A stretch of 33,056 nt of DNA from an uncultured Methylophilaceae bacterium (GCA_903953055.1 CAJBIA010000125.1:1-33056); one strand, 5' to 3'. Positions 17,953 to 26,231 are shown, numbered from the stretch's first letter. A program made the numbers and translations. Notes: generated from the letters alone by a model not told the origin.

Positions 17953-18435
17953 TTATAGCGCATGCCAAGCTTTGATCACGACCGCCTGACCAAGCGTTTG
18001 GCTCGGCGCCTGTTTCAGATCCACGACGTTCCATACCGTCGCCTGTTCAATTAAAAATCGGCTACCGTCTTTAGCAATGCGCACGCCTGAATAGTTTTCG
18101 ATAAATCCGTGCGACGCCACTTGATGCAAAAATGCTGCGCGAGCTTCCCGCAACATAGGCTCGGCAGAGTAGCGTGATGGTAAACCCATGATCTCTTCTG
18201 GCGTCATTTTAAAGAGCGCCAAGGCTTGGTGATTGGCATAATTAAAAATAGGATCATCTCCGGCCTGATGCGAGGCAATCGCCAAGGAGGCATTCATTAA
18301 CCCTTGCACAGTATCCTTCGTCTCTGCAATCAAAGGTTCGCCTGTCCAATAATGATAACTACTCATCAACAGTTGGGTATGGTGTGCTAAAAAAGCGACT
18401 TGTCGGAAATTTTCTAGAAAAGGATTGTTCTGCAT
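17953..18435 (-). CDS. MEKHLA-domain protein (PAS-like)
   Basis: A 160-residue protein consisting almost entirely of one MEKHLA domain, a PAS-related sensor fold first described at the C-terminus of plant HD-ZIP III proteins and also found alone in bacteria. Features consistent with this are FNYANHQALALFKMTPEEIMGLPSR split over about 63-87, and SGVRIAKDGSRFLIEQATVWNV near 116-137. No output domain, membrane segment or DNA-binding helix is present, so it may sense a ligand or redox state and act through a partner. Its gene diverges from rep and lies upstream of the 83-aa gene. Confidence 0.82.
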   Translation of the reverse strand: MQNNPFLENFRQVAFLAHHTQLLMSSYHYWTGEPLIAETKDTVQGLMNASLAIASHQAGDDPIFNYANHQALALFKMTPEEIMGLPSRYSAEPMLREARAAFLHQVASHGFIENYSGVRIAKDGSRFLIEQATVWNVVDLKQAPSQTLGQAVVIKAWHAL

Positions 18436-18537
18436 GGCGCAAACTATGCCACGATTTGATAGCTAATGTCAGCCTTAAAAGTTAAAATTGCGAGCCCAAA
18501 AGCAACCCAACCGTCTTTTTCAACCCTTAAAGTGCCA

Positions 18538-20547
18538 ATGCTCAATACCCTTAACGCACCGCAGCGCGAAGCCGTAAAATACCTAGAGGGGCCTCTGCTC
18601 GTTCTTGCTGGCGCCGGGAGCGGAAAAACACGTGTCATCACCCAGAAGATTGCTTATCTGATTCAAGAATGCGGCTTCGCCCCAAAAGAAATTGCCGCGA
18701 TTACCTTCACCAACAAAGCCGCGCGCGAGATGCAAGAGCGAGTGAGTCAGTTGCTGGCCGGGGTCAATAGCAAAGGCCTCACCATTGCCACTTTTCACTC
18801 ACTCGGCATGCAGATATTACGCCAAGAGGCTGAAGTGCTAGGTTACAAAAAACAATTCTCAATTATTGACTCTTCTGACAGCTATAAAATATTGTCAGAC
18901 ATTTTAGCGACCACCGATAAACAACTATTACGCAAAACGCAGTGGCAAATCTCTGCGTGGAAAAATGCATTTTTAACCCCAGATCAAGTCAAATTAATTG
19001 CCGATGATGATCTAACGGTTGCGGCTGCGAAGATCTATCAACTCTATCAACAAACACTCAAGGCTTATCAGGCGGTCGACTTTGACGACCTCATCAAATT
19101 ACCGGTCGAGCTTTTTGAACAACATGCCGACGTGCTCAACAAGTGGCAACATAAGCTGAAATACTTACTGATCGATGAGTACCAAGATACGAATGCTTGC
19201 CAATATAAATTAGTCAAACTACTTACGGGCGTTGAAGGAAACTTCACTGCGGTCGGCGATGATGATCAAGCCATTTATGGTTGGCGGGGGGCGGATGTTG
19301 AAAATCTGCGCCAACTTACCCAAGATTTCACGCGCTTAAAAGTGATCAAGCTAGAACAAAATTATCGTTCTACCGTCCGCATTTTACGGGCTGCCAACCA
19401 AGTTATCTCTAATAATCCAAAGCTATTTGAGAAAAAGCTTTGGAGCGAGCTTGGCACCGGGGATTTGATTCAGGTCAGCGCTGCACGAGATGATGAGCAC
19501 GAAGCGGAATCAGTGGTCATGAAGCTCATGGCCCATAAATTTGAAAATCGAACTAAGTATACCGATTACGCCATCCTTTACCGAGGCAATCACCAAGCAC
19601 GCATCTTTGAGCAGCACCTCCGCAATCACAAAATTCCTTATACGATCTCAGGTGGCCAGTCTTTTTTCGATAAAGCAGAAATTAAGGACTTAGTCAGTTA
19701 CTTAAGGCTCATCGCAAACGAAGACGATGATCCTGCATTTATTCGCGCTGCTACTACTCCCAAAAAGGGCATCGGCAATACCACCCTTGAGCGCCTCGGT
19801 GAATATGCTAAGCAGCACAAAACCTCATTGTTTGAGGCCGCATTTGAGGGTGACTTCCAACGAGAACTAGGTGGCCGGCAACTAGATGACTTATTAACTT
19901 TTTGTCAGTACATTAACAAGCTTCAAGCCCGAGCAACAAAAGATCCCGCGGGGGAAGTCCTTAACGATATCTTAAAGGGCATCAATTACGAAGCATTCCT
20001 ATACGACACCGAAGAGCCTCGCGCGGCGGAATCCAAATGGAAAAATGTACTGGAGTTTGTCAGTTGGCTCACCAAAAAAGGCGAAGACAATGGGGATAAT
20101 GAAACGCGAGACTTACTCAGCCTGACGCAAATGGTTGCCCTCATGAGTATGTTGGAGGGTCGGGAAGAGGGTGATCCTGATGCCGTTAAGTTATCCACGC
20201 TCCATGCCGCCAAAGGGTTGGAGTTCGGTCACGTCTTTTTAATTGGTGTGGAAGAAGGTATATTGCCGCACCGTGAAAGTGTAGATACCGATAAAATTGA
20301 GGAGGAACGACGCCTAATGTATGTGGGGATTACGCGCGCACAAAAGTCTCTCAATATTTCCTGGTGCAAAAAACGTAAACGTGCAGGCGAAACAGAAATT
20401 TGCGAGCCGAGCCGCTTTATTGAAGAGCTGCCAAAGGACGACATCCGCCACTTTGGAAGCCCTAATGCAGACACAGCCACAAATAAAGAACATGGTAAAG
20501 AACGTATGGCACAAATTCGTGCCATGCTTGGCCAAAACATCAATTAG
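18538..20547 (+). CDS. rep: ATP-dependent DNA helicase Rep (UvrD/SF1A family)
   Basis: Rep is the 3'-5' helicase that helps replication forks pass protein roadblocks. I prefer the ATG at 18538 (MLNTLNAPQREAV), giving 669 residues, close to E. coli Rep (673) and starting just before motif Q. An in-frame ATG at 18466 would add 24 residues; neither has a strong ribosome-binding site. SF1 motifs: AGAGSGKT (24-31), AITFTNKAAREM, LLIDEYQDTN, GDDDQAIYGWRGA, LEQNYRST, LSTLHAAKGLEF and YVGITRAQ. It is followed after nine bases by uup. Confidence 0.95.
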   Translation: MLNTLNAPQREAVKYLEGPLLVLAGAGSGKTRVITQKIAYLIQECGFAPKEIAAITFTNKAAREMQERVSQLLAGVNSKGLTIATFHSLGMQILRQEAEVLGYKKQFSIIDSSDSYKILSDILATTDKQLLRKTQWQISAWKNAFLTPDQVKLIADDDLTVAAAKIYQLYQQTLKAYQAVDFDDLIKLPVELFEQHADVLNKWQHKLKYLLIDEYQDTNACQYKLVKLLTGVEGNFTAVGDDDQAIYGWRGADVENLRQLTQDFTRLKVIKLEQNYRSTVRILRAANQVISNNPKLFEKKLWSELGTGDLIQVSAARDDEHEAESVVMKLMAHKFENRTKYTDYAILYRGNHQARIFEQHLRNHKIPYTISGGQSFFDKAEIKDLVSYLRLIANEDDDPAFIRAATTPKKGIGNTTLERLGEYAKQHKTSLFEAAFEGDFQRELGGRQLDDLLTFCQYINKLQARATKDPAGEVLNDILKGINYEAFLYDTEEPRAAESKWKNVLEFVSWLTKKGEDNGDNETRDLLSLTQMVALMSMLEGREEGDPDAVKLSTLHAAKGLEFGHVFLIGVEEGILPHRESVDTDKIEEERRLMYVGITRAQKSLNISWCKKRKRAGETEICEPSRFIEELPKDDIRHFGSPNADTATNKEHGKERMAQIRAMLGQNIN

Positions 20548-20556
20548 AAAGTACGC

Positions 20557-22467
20557 ATGCCACACATTACGCTTGATAACGCTTCACTCGCTTTTGGCCA
20601 CCACGCTCTCCTCGACCATGCTGCATTCCAGCTAGACCCAGGTGAGCGCGTTGGATTGATTGGCCGCAATGGTGCAGGAAAATCTAGCCTTCTCAAGGTC
20701 ATCGCAGGAGAAATAAAACTCGATGATGGCAATATTTGGCGTGCCACCTCAGTAAGGATTGTCTATGTTCCGCAAGAACCTGCTTTAGATCCTAGCCACA
20801 CCGTCTTTGAAGCGGTCGCTGAGGGCTTGGGTGCAATGCAACAAATCTTAGTGGACTATCACGAGGTTACCCACAGCATGGGGGCCCCGGATGCTGATAT
20901 TGATGCATTGATGGATCGCATGCAAGGACTACAACATGAGCTAGATGCCAAAGACGGTTGGGGCATGCAAGCAAAAGTAGAAACTGTTTTAAGTAAATTA
21001 AGTTTAGACCCTGACACGCCTGTCGCCTCACTCTCTGGTGGATGGCGTAAACGGGTTGCGCTTGGACGTGCGCTAGTGGCCGACCCTGAAGTTTTATTAT
21101 TAGATGAGCCAACCAACCATCTGGACTTAGAAGCGATTCAATGGCTGGAAGAACTTTTACTTAACTTTAATGGTGGTGTACTGTTCATCACCCATGACAG
21201 GCGCTTCTTGAATCGACTTGCCACAAGAATTGTGGAACTAGATCGCGGCAAACTCACAGAGTTCGTCGGCAACTATGAAAACTATCTTGTCAAAAAAGAA
21301 GAACTGTTAGCAGTAGAAGCAACGCACGCCGCAAAATTCGACAAGGTGTTAGCCCAAGAAGAAGTCTGGATACGCCAAGGCATAAAAGCCCGCCGCACCC
21401 GTAATGAGGGTCGCGTGCGTCAACTAGAGAAGCTTCGCTTGGAACGCGCCGCAAGACGGGAGCGTCAAGGCAATGTCAAACTTTCACTCGACAGCGGTGA
21501 GCGTTCAGGAAAATTGGTCGCTGAACTCGATAATGTGAAAAAAGGATATGGTGATCGCGTCCTGATTAACGGATTTAGCACCCGTATTATGCGTGGTGAT
21601 CGAATTGGGCTCCTTGGCCCAAATGGCATAGGCAAAACCACCCTGCTCAAGTTAATTCTGGGCGAGGAAGAGGCTGATTCAGGAACCATTCAACGCGGTA
21701 CCAACATGAACGTCGCATACTTTGACCAAATGCGAGAACAACTGGATGAAGAAGCCACGCTAGCCGATACCATTAGCCCAGGTTCTGACTTTGTGGAAAT
21801 TGGCAATGAGCGTAAGCATGTGATTAGCTATCTAGAAGACTTTTTATTCCCGCCTCAACGTTCACGTTCCCCGGTTAAGTCTCTATCTGGTGGGGAGCGT
21901 AATCGTTTACTGTTAGCCCGTTTATTTGCTCGCCCCTCCAATGTATTGGTCCTAGACGAGCCGACGAATGACTTAGATATTGATACCTTAGAGTTGCTCG
22001 AAAGCTTATTACAAGACTTTCCGGGCACACTATTTTTAGTGAGTCATGATAGAGCATTCTTAGAAAACACTGTGACTCAAGTGATAGCCTTTGAGGGGAA
22101 TGGTCAGCTCACTGAATTTGGAGGGGGCTATGATGATTGGTTACGCTTTACCGAACAACGTGCAAGCGCAATCAACGTCGCATCAAAGACTAAAACACAG
22201 GCTTCCGCGATTCCTGAACCCAAAGAAAAGTCAAGTAAGATAAAACTCAGTTTCAAGGAACAACAAGAGCTTAATGAGCTTACAGAGCAAATTGAGACGC
22301 TTGAAAAAGAAATTGCATTAATTAATGCAACCCTCGCTAACCCTGACATCTACAAATCAGAGCTAGAAAAAGCAAGCAAACTGCAGGTCGAATTAACTAA
22401 GCTCGATGAAACGCTTGTGAATAAGATTGCACGATGGGAAGCGTTAGAAATGAAAAATACAGGCTAG
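20557..22467 (+). CDS. uup: ABC-F ATPase Uup
   Basis: A soluble ABC-F protein with two nucleotide-binding domains and no membrane segment. Its 636 residues align closely with E. coli Uup throughout. The first Walker A is GRNGAGKS (36-43) with LSGGWRKR as signature and LLLDEPTNHLD; the second Walker A is GPNGIGKT (354-361) with LSGGERNR and LVLDEPTNDLD. The linker has EEVWIRQGIKARRTRNEGR, a Uup hallmark, and the last 80 residues form the coiled coil that binds DNA or branched structures in E. coli. Uup limits precise excision of transposons and aids ribosome function. It lies nine bases after rep, so replication-linked co-expression is likely. Confidence 0.95.
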   Translation: MPHITLDNASLAFGHHALLDHAAFQLDPGERVGLIGRNGAGKSSLLKVIAGEIKLDDGNIWRATSVRIVYVPQEPALDPSHTVFEAVAEGLGAMQQILVDYHEVTHSMGAPDADIDALMDRMQGLQHELDAKDGWGMQAKVETVLSKLSLDPDTPVASLSGGWRKRVALGRALVADPEVLLLDEPTNHLDLEAIQWLEELLLNFNGGVLFITHDRRFLNRLATRIVELDRGKLTEFVGNYENYLVKKEELLAVEATHAAKFDKVLAQEEVWIRQGIKARRTRNEGRVRQLEKLRLERAARRERQGNVKLSLDSGERSGKLVAELDNVKKGYGDRVLINGFSTRIMRGDRIGLLGPNGIGKTTLLKLILGEEEADSGTIQRGTNMNVAYFDQMREQLDEEATLADTISPGSDFVEIGNERKHVISYLEDFLFPPQRSRSPVKSLSGGERNRLLLARLFARPSNVLVLDEPTNDLDIDTLELLESLLQDFPGTLFLVSHDRAFLENTVTQVIAFEGNGQLTEFGGGYDDWLRFTEQRASAINVASKTKTQASAIPEPKEKSSKIKLSFKEQQELNELTEQIETLEKEIALINATLANPDIYKSELEKASKLQVELTKLDETLVNKIARWEALEMKNTG

Positions 22468-22559
22468 CATTTCGACATACTGCAGCATAGGCATCCAGCC
22501 TCTAATCCAAAAGAACTATAACTGCATCATATTAATGTCACAAAGCCCCTGTATATATC

Positions 22560-22604
22560 ATGGTTAAATTCAACTATGATTATGATAATGATTATGATTG
22601 CTAA
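22560..22604 (+). other. Possible 14-codon upstream ORF overlapping the HAF gene start
   Basis: ATG at 22560 opens a 14-codon frame (MVKFNYDYDNDYDC, then TAA at 22602-22604) that runs in another frame through the ATG-repeat start region of the next gene. It has no Shine-Dalgarno and may be chance, arising because ATGATT repeats read as Tyr-Asp in this frame. Confidence 0.2.
22576..22599 (+). repeat. Hexanucleotide tandem repeat (ATGATW)x4 making four in-frame start codons
   Basis: ATGATT, ATGATA, ATGATT, ATGATT in direct succession encode Met-Ile four times at the start of the HAF-repeat gene. Because the unit is six bases, copy-number changes do not shift the frame; they would change how many start codons are available and the spacing to upstream signals. 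Confidence 0.9.
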
Positions 22605-23652
22605 TGTATTTTATAGACTTACTGTCCTCACCACGTTAACTTTGCTCTCATTGTCAGCAAATGCTTACACATTTGATGACCTTGGTACTTTAGGTGGGAT
22701 TTATAGCTCCGCCAATGGAATTAATGCTTCAGGCCAAGTCATTGGGGTCTCAAGCGATGTGAATGGAAATAACCACGGGGTGCTATGGAGTAACGGGACC
22801 ATGACTGATCTTGGTGCTTTTACGCCCACTAATATCAACAGTTCAGGTCAAATTTCAGGTCAATCTGGAAGCCACGCTGCCATTTTGAGTAATGGGACGC
22901 TTACCGACCTCGATCCGGTTGGCGCTTATAGCTATGCTTATGGCATTAATGACTCAGGTAAAGTCGTTGGCTACTCATATGTAGCAAGCGACCCTTATGT
23001 AATGCATGCAACGCTATGGGATAACGGAACGGCTACTGACCTTGGAACCTTAGGGGGTCGTAATACTTGGGCCTCTGGAATTAATGCTTCAGGTAAAATT
23101 GTAGGCTATTCTGATTATTCAGCACGATGGGACGGAGTCCCAACGAGCCTTGGATCCCTTCCACTAGGCGCACCTATCAGCCAAGCCAATGCAATTAATG
23201 CTTCTGGTCAGGCTGTAGGATCTGCATCTGTTGATAGTTATGGCGGAGTTATGCACGCGACGCTATGGGATCACAATGGCGTGGCCACCGACCTTGGCTC
23301 GCTGGGCGCGTATACTAGCGAAGCTTTAGCAATTAATGCCACGGGTGAAATTGTAGGCTCCTCTTTCCTATCTAACAGTGTGATTCATGCCACACTATGG
23401 AAAGATGGCTACCTTTATGACTTAAATAGCTTCCTTAATCCCAATGAAATCAATGCTGGCTGGGTATTGCAAACCGCTAGAGGTATTAACGACAACGGAG
23501 ATATTGTTGGTACCGCGGTTAAAAATGGGCAACAAAGTGCTTTCTTGTTATCAGTGGCCGCCGTACCGGAAATAGAAACACCTGTCATGTTCATGATAGG
23601 CTTAGGCTTGATTGGCTTCTTGACAAAACGCCTAAGAAAAACTCAATCTTAA
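22594..23652 (+). CDS. Secreted HAF-repeat protein with PEP-CTERM-like tail
   Basis: The frame is open from the ATG at 22576; four tandem ATGs (22576, 22582, 22588, 22594) are all possible starts. From the last, 352 residues begin with a signal peptide (VFYRLTVLTTLTLLSLSANA, cleavage likely after the final Ala). The mature part is six to eight imperfect repeats of about 45 residues with the pattern GINASGQ-[IV]-VG...HA-LW-G--TDLG, the extracellular HAF repeat family. The tail AVPEIETPVMFMIGLGLIGF followed by basic TKRLRK has the layout of a PEP-CTERM sorting signal, but the core reads Pro-Glu-Ile rather than Pro-Glu-Pro. No Shine-Dalgarno is visible. Likely exported and surface-linked; function unknown. 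Confidence 0.8.
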   Translation: MIANVFYRLTVLTTLTLLSLSANAYTFDDLGTLGGIYSSANGINASGQVIGVSSDVNGNNHGVLWSNGTMTDLGAFTPTNINSSGQISGQSGSHAAILSNGTLTDLDPVGAYSYAYGINDSGKVVGYSYVASDPYVMHATLWDNGTATDLGTLGGRNTWASGINASGKIVGYSDYSARWDGVPTSLGSLPLGAPISQANAINASGQAVGSASVDSYGGVMHATLWDHNGVATDLGSLGAYTSEALAINATGEIVGSSFLSNSVIHATLWKDGYLYDLNSFLNPNEINAGWVLQTARGINDNGDIVGTAVKNGQQSAFLLSVAAVPEIETPVMFMIGLGLIGFLTKRLRKTQS

Positions 23653-23672
23653 TATATTCTCATATTAGGAAT

Positions 23673-23748
23673 TGGTGCCCCCGACACGAATCGAACGTGT
23701 GACCCTCCCCTTAGGAGGGGGATGCTCTATCCACTGAGCTACGGGGGC
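23673..23748 (-). tRNA. tRNA-Arg (anticodon CCU)
   Basis: A 76-nt cloverleaf on the minus strand. The acceptor GCCCCCG pairs with CGGGGGC; discriminator A and an encoded CCA end follow. The D arm has AGCTCAGTGGATAGAGC, the anticodon loop is CTCCTAA (CCU, reading AGG), and the T arm has GTTCGAAT. It is stand-alone, 20 bp from the end of the HAF gene (+) and 51 bp from the end of the lipoprotein gene upstream on the same strand. No clear terminator. Confidence 0.96.
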
Positions 23749-23799
23749 GATTTGTGAACACTCAAATTGCGCGCTCTATTTTCTCACAATTCAGAATGC

Positions 23800-24540
23800 C
23801 TATATAGGCAACAATAAAGCCGTAGCGACACTCTGCGTGAATCTAGTTAACCCGCGTTGAGATTTTTCTGAGAGGGTTAAGGCATACAAATCAGTCCGTC
23901 CGACCATACGCCCAATTTCACGTTCAAAGCTCAGATTTTGTTCTTTGCCCTGACTTTGCATTTCATTCGTCAGGAAATACAACTGGCCATTCTCATCACG
24001 GGTATTTGAAAGTTTCCAGGCGGCAATTTCAATATTACGTGCACTGTTATAAACACTTTGTGCATCAACAATATCAGTTAAAAAAAACTCTGTTTTCCCA
24101 CCGCGGGCTTTGATCATCATGGTTTGCAAACCGACGATCAAGGACAAAACCCTGTCGCCTTTGAACTCAGGCTTAAAGGCTAAATAAATAGCATCCGTGC
24201 ACTGTAGTCCATTAAGTTCAACGAAGCTCCAATGATGACCACCCTCAAATACCCAACCCACCATCTCATCAACCGTTCCAGATGTGCTCTTTTTTAACTC
24301 GGCAGGATTGCGTTTATAGAGCTTCGTCATCAGGATACGCAAACTTTGTGTGTTCTCATGCATTTCAAGATCAGCAAGCCTATCTATGTCAGATTTCATG
24401 AGATGACCAAAAGAGCTTCCATCACTCTGCTCTGGTAATCTTTTGCCATTCACAGGCGCAACTTCTGATGCACAAGCTGATAATAAAAAAATGAGACTGA
24501 AGGATAACAACAGGTTTTTTCTAGAATTATTAATAAGCAA
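23800..24540 (-). CDS. Hypothetical lipoprotein (246 aa)
   Basis: I do not recognise the family. The start is the TTG at 24540: an in-frame TAA lies two codons upstream and no ATG occurs before the signal sequence; TAAGGG just upstream may be the ribosome-binding site. Residues 1-22 form a lipoprotein signal (KNLLLSFSLIFLLSAC) with lipobox LSAC at Cys23; Ala follows, suggesting outer-membrane sorting. The mature part is soluble and mixed alpha/beta, with WVFEGGHHWSFVELNG and IYLAFKPEFKGDRVLSLIVG as its most structured-looking segments. Divergent from the Skp-like gene, it faces tRNA-Arg downstream. Confidence 0.78.
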   Translation of the reverse strand: MLINNSRKNLLLSFSLIFLLSACASEVAPVNGKRLPEQSDGSSFGHLMKSDIDRLADLEMHENTQSLRILMTKLYKRNPAELKKSTSGTVDEMVGWVFEGGHHWSFVELNGLQCTDAIYLAFKPEFKGDRVLSLIVGLQTMMIKARGGKTEFFLTDIVDAQSVYNSARNIEIAAWKLSNTRDENGQLYFLTNEMQSQGKEQNLSFEREIGRMVGRTDLYALTLSEKSQRGLTRFTQSVATALLLPI

Positions 24541-24612
24541 TTGCCCTTACCCATTATTGATGATTGTCAAACAGAACGTCGCTTCGCGCTAACAAGCTAT
24601 ATCAAAAACGCT

Positions 24613-24618
24613 TATAAT
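24613..24618 (+). promoter_or_regulatory. Probable -10 box of the Skp-like gene
   Basis: A perfect TATAAT lies 35 bases upstream of the TTG start. No convincing -35 hexamer is present at 16-18 bases (TAACAA at 24590-24595 is weak). Confidence 0.45.
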
Positions 24619-24653
24619 AACGTGTATTGATCAAATCAATGAAGAGGTTTTAG

Positions 24654-25145
24654 TTGAGAGTTTTTACTCAAATTTTATTTGCAATTTATCTGCTTTCATT
24701 CACCTTAATCACTTGTGCTGGTAACAAAGTTGGTTATGTCCAAATGAAGGTCATCATGCAATCTCAGCAATCATTAGATGTTGGTAAAAAATTGATGGCT
24801 GAATTCAAACCACGAAATGCTGAACTAGAGAAGTTTGCAAAACAAGTACAAGACAAACAAACGACCTTTGAAAAAGACGCTCCAAACCTATCACAAAAAG
24901 ATTACGCCATCAAACTTAAAGAAGTTGAATATCTAAAAATTGATTTAGATCGCAAAAGAAATCGCCAGCATGAGGACTTTGTGATACGTAAACAGGAGGA
25001 GCTCAATAACTTCGAGAACAGCATCAACGCGGCTGTCACCACATTAGGTCAAAATGAAGGTTATGATTTAATTCTTTTCAATACCGGTGGATACATAGGT
25101 CCAAAAGTAGATGTCACGGACAAAGTGCTTAAATTGATTAAATAA
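24654..25145 (+). CDS. Skp/OmpH-family periplasmic chaperone-like protein
   Basis: A 163-residue protein with a signal peptide (FTQILFAIYLLSFTLITCAG) followed by KVGYVQMKVIMQSQQSLDVGKKL, the Skp/OmpH opening, a charged helical hairpin (about 50-125, Lys/Glu/Gln rich) and the closing GYDLILFNTGGYIGPKVDVTDKVLKLI. Skp trimers carry unfolded outer-membrane proteins through the periplasm. The start is the TTG at 24654, with GAAGAGG six bases upstream; no ATG is available before the signal peptide. The usual skp location between bamA and lpxD does not apply here, so this may be a second, specialised paralogue. Flanked by two lipoprotein genes on the other strand. Confidence 0.85.
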   Translation: MRVFTQILFAIYLLSFTLITCAGNKVGYVQMKVIMQSQQSLDVGKKLMAEFKPRNAELEKFAKQVQDKQTTFEKDAPNLSQKDYAIKLKEVEYLKIDLDRKRNRQHEDFVIRKQEELNNFENSINAAVTTLGQNEGYDLILFNTGGYIGPKVDVTDKVLKLIK

Positions 25146-25160
25146 GCCTTGGTTTAAACG

Positions 25161-25922
25161 CTACTTAACGCTTCCATCCAAATGCACCGTTCTAGGCTTC
25201 CTCGCATTCACTGCCTTAATATAAGTTTTCCAGGCCATTAAATTATTATCAAATTGTTGTTGGGCAAACTGCTGAATCTGTACCTGCTTTTTTCGATCCG
25301 TTACTAAAGCCGCTTCCTTATATGTGACTTGGGCATTGACAGCCTGCTTACCTAACTCATAGCTCTTTGTAGCAAACTCCCCATAAGTAATTTTTGAGTT
25401 CTGCAAGGCATCAGCCAGCTCCCCTATTTTTAACTGCGTTTCTTTAGCAAACAACCGTTGCTGCTGAATATAGCTTTCAGAAACCGAATCGTTGCTCGTC
25501 GGGATGTTTTGAAGAACGGCAGCCTCACGCTTGAGACAAAGATCTCTCAGTGACTGCCATTTTGCTATTGGGCCTAACTCTGCAGACGATGGGAATTGAT
25601 CTAAAGTTGAGATTTCTGCCGATGGCGCAGTATTTAATGATGGTTTAAATAACTCAATTTTTTGCCTAATAATATCCAACTCAGGACTGTTAATGTCTAC
25701 CTGACATTGATCATGAACAACCTTAAATTGCTCAATGGTCGAATTGAGGCGCGCCTTTTCTGCTTTGACTCCAATATTGGAGAAACCCTTTGTCCCAGGC
25801 TGGCAATCAGCCCATGGAATACCGAGAGTACAATCAGCGCCATGATCTACTGACTTACTTTGGAGGATAGAGCATCCCGCCAAGGTAAAACAAATCAAAC
25901 AACCAATCCACTTATTGCTCAT
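25161..25922 (-). CDS. Hypothetical lipoprotein, helical (253 aa)
   Basis: Family not recognised. The signal MSNKWIGCLICFTLAGC has a lipobox LAGC with Cys17; Ser at +2 favours outer-membrane sorting. Shortly after comes a short Cys-bearing region (DCTLGIPWADCQPGTKG) that could form a disulfide, then a long helical, probably coiled-coil part (about 60-245) rich in Gln, Lys and Ala, and a basic end (ARKPRTVHLDGSVK). Start ATG at 25922; ribosome-binding site weak. It converges on the Skp-like gene with 15 bp between the stops, and lies downstream of tRNA-Leu on the same strand. Confidence 0.82.
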   Translation of the reverse strand: MSNKWIGCLICFTLAGCSILQSKSVDHGADCTLGIPWADCQPGTKGFSNIGVKAEKARLNSTIEQFKVVHDQCQVDINSPELDIIRQKIELFKPSLNTAPSAEISTLDQFPSSAELGPIAKWQSLRDLCLKREAAVLQNIPTSNDSVSESYIQQQRLFAKETQLKIGELADALQNSKITYGEFATKSYELGKQAVNAQVTYKEAALVTDRKKQVQIQQFAQQQFDNNLMAWKTYIKAVNARKPRTVHLDGSVK

Positions 25923-26013
25923 TACATATATCTCACTTCATTCAATTGCTAAGAGCCCCAACAATACCTCCAAAATACACTGGATGCAACTGGACAGCTT
26001 TAGACGAGACTGG

Positions 26014-26040
26014 AGTAACTTTTCAATAAAAACAGTTACT
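26014..26040 (-). repeat. 7-bp inverted repeat downstream of tRNA-Leu
   Basis: AGTAACT (26014-26020) and AGTTACT (26034-26040) are perfect inverted copies with a 13-base A/T-rich loop, in the otherwise empty 171-bp gap between the lipoprotein gene and tRNA-Leu. On the minus strand no U tract follows, so termination is uncertain. Nothing else is visible in this gap. Confidence 0.35.
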
Positions 26041-26093
26041 TATGAAAATAAAAAGACGTAGTTGGAGATTATTGGACTATGAAATATTTTTTA

Positions 26094-26180
26094 TGGTGCC
26101 CGGGGCCGGAGTCGAACCGGCACACCCTTACGAGCGAGAGATTTTAAGTCTCTTGTGTCTACCAATTTCACCACCCGGGC
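26094..26180 (-). tRNA. tRNA-Leu (anticodon UAA)
   Basis: An 87-nt class II tRNA with a long variable arm and encoded CCA. The acceptor is GCCCGGG, the anticodon arm is AGAGA-CTTAAAA-TCTCT (UAA), the variable arm lies in CGCTCGTAAGGGTG, and the T arm has GGTTCGACTCC. Third of the Gly-Cys-Leu trio; corresponds to leuZ of E. coli by order and anticodon. Confidence 0.97.
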
Positions 26181-26231
26181 GGATGGAACCGCGCTGAAAA
26201 CCACGCAGTTGTTAGATCTTTTGCGGTGCGT

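Noticed and set aside
23641-23760. Integration junction at tRNA-Arg(CCU)
   Set aside because: No integrase gene and no second copy of the tRNA 3' end in the window.
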